NCBI GenBank assembly: GCA_937874315.1
Contig: CALNAE010000076.1
Coordinates: forward strand, 1-8,523
Direction of reading: 5' to 3'
DNA: 8,523 bases
From: an uncultured Bifidobacterium sp.
Lineage (GTDB): Bacteria > Actinomycetota > Actinomycetes > Actinomycetales > Bifidobacteriaceae
The position numbers were made by a program, and so were the translations under genes. The notes under the pieces are model-generated. The model was given only the letters and a program-made list of their open reading frames with translations. It was not told the origin of the DNA and ran no database searches. Of the stretch, positions 7,123-8,523 are shown piece after piece; positions within the stretch are counted from its first letter, which is position 1; each line of letters begins with the position of its first letter.

Positions 7123-8466
7123 CTAATCAACGGTGAAACCTTGACTGGTCGCATAGCCCTTAAGATCCTTCTGCCACCCGCTGATCCCATCCGTCAGCAT
7201 CTGCTTGCCTGTATACGACGCACCGATGAAATCACCAAACTTGCCTCGAGCATAGACCTCGAAGGGAAGGAATTGATAACCGGTAGAAACATCCTGCGCG
7301 GCTTGTGCTAGAACCTTGTTGTATTGTTGACCCGCAAAATAGTCAACATCTTTCCCGTCGGAATTCTTTACCGTCGTCGCGTTCAGGAAACTGGCAGATT
7401 TCATGGTCTTGGTGTCCGCGGGGAATGCACCACCCTCCACGCGCGCGTTTATTCCCGCAGAGTCATGATTCGCGAATTCGATGAACTTGTACGCAGCATC
7501 CGACTTTTTACTCGAAGACAGAACGGCGAGTGAAGAACCACCATTCTCGGCATTTGTCTGTGATCCATCTGCTGTCGGCATCAGGGCAACACGCCATTTA
7601 CCAGCGGCGTCTGGAGCTGAGTTCGCCAAGTTGGCAGGCATCCACGCACCCGTGAACAGCGAAGCAATCGTTCCATCGGTCATGCCTTTGAACCAGTCCT
7701 CGGACCATCCAGAGGTTTTTGTATCGATGAGACCTTCGCTGAGCATCTTTTGCCAGAATTCGGTGAATTTTTGAGTCCCAGCGTCACTGGTCAGCTTGAT
7801 GCTCACGGTTTTGCCGTCACTAGCGGTCTTGAATGGTTTGGCCCCGGCCAGCCAAGACATCGAGTCGAAGAACCCGGCATCCCCTGAATCCGACGTGATG
7901 TAATAGCTAGACCCGAGTGCATGGATCTTTTTCGCGGCCTGATAGTAATCGTCCCAGGTCTTTATCTTCGTGGCATCGACGCCGGCCTTGTCAAACACCT
8001 CTTTGTCATAGAAAAATGCCATAGGTCCCGAATCCATGGGCAACCCGTATACTTTGCCACTCCACTGCACAGAGGCCCAAGTCCCTGGCGTATAAAAGCT
8101 GCCAAAACCGGAAGTCTTACTAGTAAGATCAAGCAGGTGGTTGCCAATTGCATATTGTGGAAGCGCATAATATTCAATTTGCGCGACATCAGGCGCGCCC
8201 TTGCCCGCTGCAATCGCGTTATTCAACGCCGTATATTGTTTGGACCCCGTGCCGACGTTCTGAAGATTCACTTTGATATTCGGATATTTTGCTTCGAATT
8301 TCTTGACGACCGTTTTGAGTGTGGGCTCCCAGGCCCACACATTTATCTCAGTGGTTCCGCCGGACCCCGAGCTCGAGCCACTTGAACCGCCACACGCGGC
8401 GACGCCTACCAGCATCGCTACCGCACCCCACATGGCCACTGCCCGTTTTAATGCCGTGAACTTCAT
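7123..8466 (-). CDS. Sugar ABC transporter substrate-binding lipoprotein (family 1, CUT1 type)
   Basis: Extracellular oligosaccharide-binding protein, 447 residues. The lipoprotein signal starts MKFTALKRAV and ends in the lipobox GVAAC with Cys25. A Gly/Ser-rich tether (26-37) then keeps the domain off the membrane. Family 1 features are INVWAWEPTLK (41-51), APDVAQIEYYALPQYAIG, YGLPMDSGPMAFFYDKE, TWDDYYQAAKK, NAENGGSS and EGGAFPAD. It is collinear with its paralogue at 5496-6905 but lacks the C-terminal insertion and ends GFTVD. AAGGAG lies about 8 nt before the ATG at 8466. Base composition is noticeably lower in GC than its neighbours: three sampled 60-nt lines gave 43, 52 and 57 percent, against 68 percent for one line of the paralogue. 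This may mark separate acquisition or different expression selection. Permeases are not in the window and may lie to the right of 8523 or elsewhere. Confidence 0.93.
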   Translation of the reverse strand: MKFTALKRAVAMWGAVAMLVGVAACGGSSGSSSGSGGTTEINVWAWEPTLKTVVKKFEAKYPNIKVNLQNVGTGSKQYTALNNAIAAGKGAPDVAQIEYYALPQYAIGNHLLDLTSKTSGFGSFYTPGTWASVQWSGKVYGLPMDSGPMAFFYDKEVFDKAGVDATKIKTWDDYYQAAKKIHALGSSYYITSDSGDAGFFDSMSWLAGAKPFKTASDGKTVSIKLTSDAGTQKFTEFWQKMLSEGLIDTKTSGWSEDWFKGMTDGTIASLFTGAWMPANLANSAPDAAGKWRVALMPTADGSQTNAENGGSSLAVLSSSKKSDAAYKFIEFANHDSAGINARVEGGAFPADTKTMKSASFLNATTVKNSDGKDVDYFAGQQYNKVLAQAAQDVSTGYQFLPFEVYARGKFGDFIGASYTGKQMLTDGISGWQKDLKGYATSQGFTVD

Positions 8467-8486
8467 TGTTCTTTCTCCTTATCTCA

Positions 8487-8500
8487 ACCGTGAACACGGT
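8487..8500. promoter_or_regulatory. Candidate operator palindrome upstream of the 7123-8466 gene
   Basis: ACCGTG-AA-CACGGT is a perfect 6-bp inverted repeat around a 2-nt centre, 21 nt before the start codon. It sits where a transcript start would be expected if TGTAAT at 8506-8511 is the -10, a common layout for repression by a sugar-responsive regulator such as a LacI-family protein. The regulator is not in the window. A hairpin role in the leader RNA is the alternative, though the arms are short. Confidence 0.4.
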
Positions 8501-8505
8501 CGCCG

Positions 8506-8511
8506 ATTACA
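8506..8511 (-). promoter_or_regulatory. Candidate -10 element (TGTAAT) for the 7123-8466 gene
   Basis: TGTAAT on the minus strand is one mismatch from TATAAT, 39 nt before the start codon, with the palindrome at 8487-8500 directly downstream. The matching -35 would fall beyond the right edge of the window, so it cannot be checked here. Confidence 0.3.
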
Positions 8512-8523
8512 GCTCAGACCATT

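Noticed and set aside
7012..7311. Plus-strand ORF of 99 codons beginning MTTVLRIRSE behind AAGGAGAGAG
   Set aside because: The ribosome-site match is good, but the ORF runs through both arms of the hairpin and then antisense over the 3' end of the sugar-binding gene. The protein has no recognisable features, so chance is more likely.

Overview
The window looks like a chromosomal stretch from a high-GC Gram-positive bacterium, most likely a member of the Bifidobacteriaceae. This is inferred from the GC-rich codon use, the actinobacterial-style lipoprotein sugar-binding proteins and the style of the type III pantothenate kinase. No rRNA or other marker gene is present to confirm it. No tRNA, CRISPR array, insertion sequence or phage gene was seen.

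Layout. (1) Positions 1-4392, minus strand: a compact peptide-type ABC importer operon. In transcription order it encodes a solute-binding protein (2689-4392), a DppB/OppB-type permease (1715-2686), a DppC/OppC-type permease (864-1718) and an ATPase (1-867, running off the left edge). Spacing is 2 nt, then two ATGA stop/start overlaps, so translation is probably coupled. (2) Positions 4393-4602: a divergent intergenic region with a consensus TATAAT facing right. (3) Positions 4603-5373, plus strand: coaX, type III pantothenate kinase, the first step of coenzyme A synthesis. (4) Positions 5374-5495: a short convergent gap holding a hairpin. (5) Positions 5496-6905 and 7123-8466, minus strand: two paralogous lipoprotein sugar-binding proteins of the family 1 (CUT1) type. 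They are separated by a 217-bp gap that holds a perfect 18-bp-stem hairpin. Part of the upstream region of the right-hand gene is visible at 8467-8523, with a small palindrome that could be an operator.

How the parts work together. The left operon would capture an oligopeptide-like solute outside the cell and import it using ATP. The two right-hand binding proteins would hand oligosaccharides to CUT1 permeases and an ATPase that are not in this window. coaX is a housekeeping gene between the two transport loci with no evident functional link to either.

The region is mostly ordinary transport and cofactor metabolism, and I do not see a convincing undescribed system. The items most worth checking are the binding-protein pair without permeases and with contrasting base composition, the tailless 18-bp hairpin, the C-terminal insertion in one binding protein, the non-lipoprotein N-terminus of the peptide-binding protein, and the GADC motif in CoaX.
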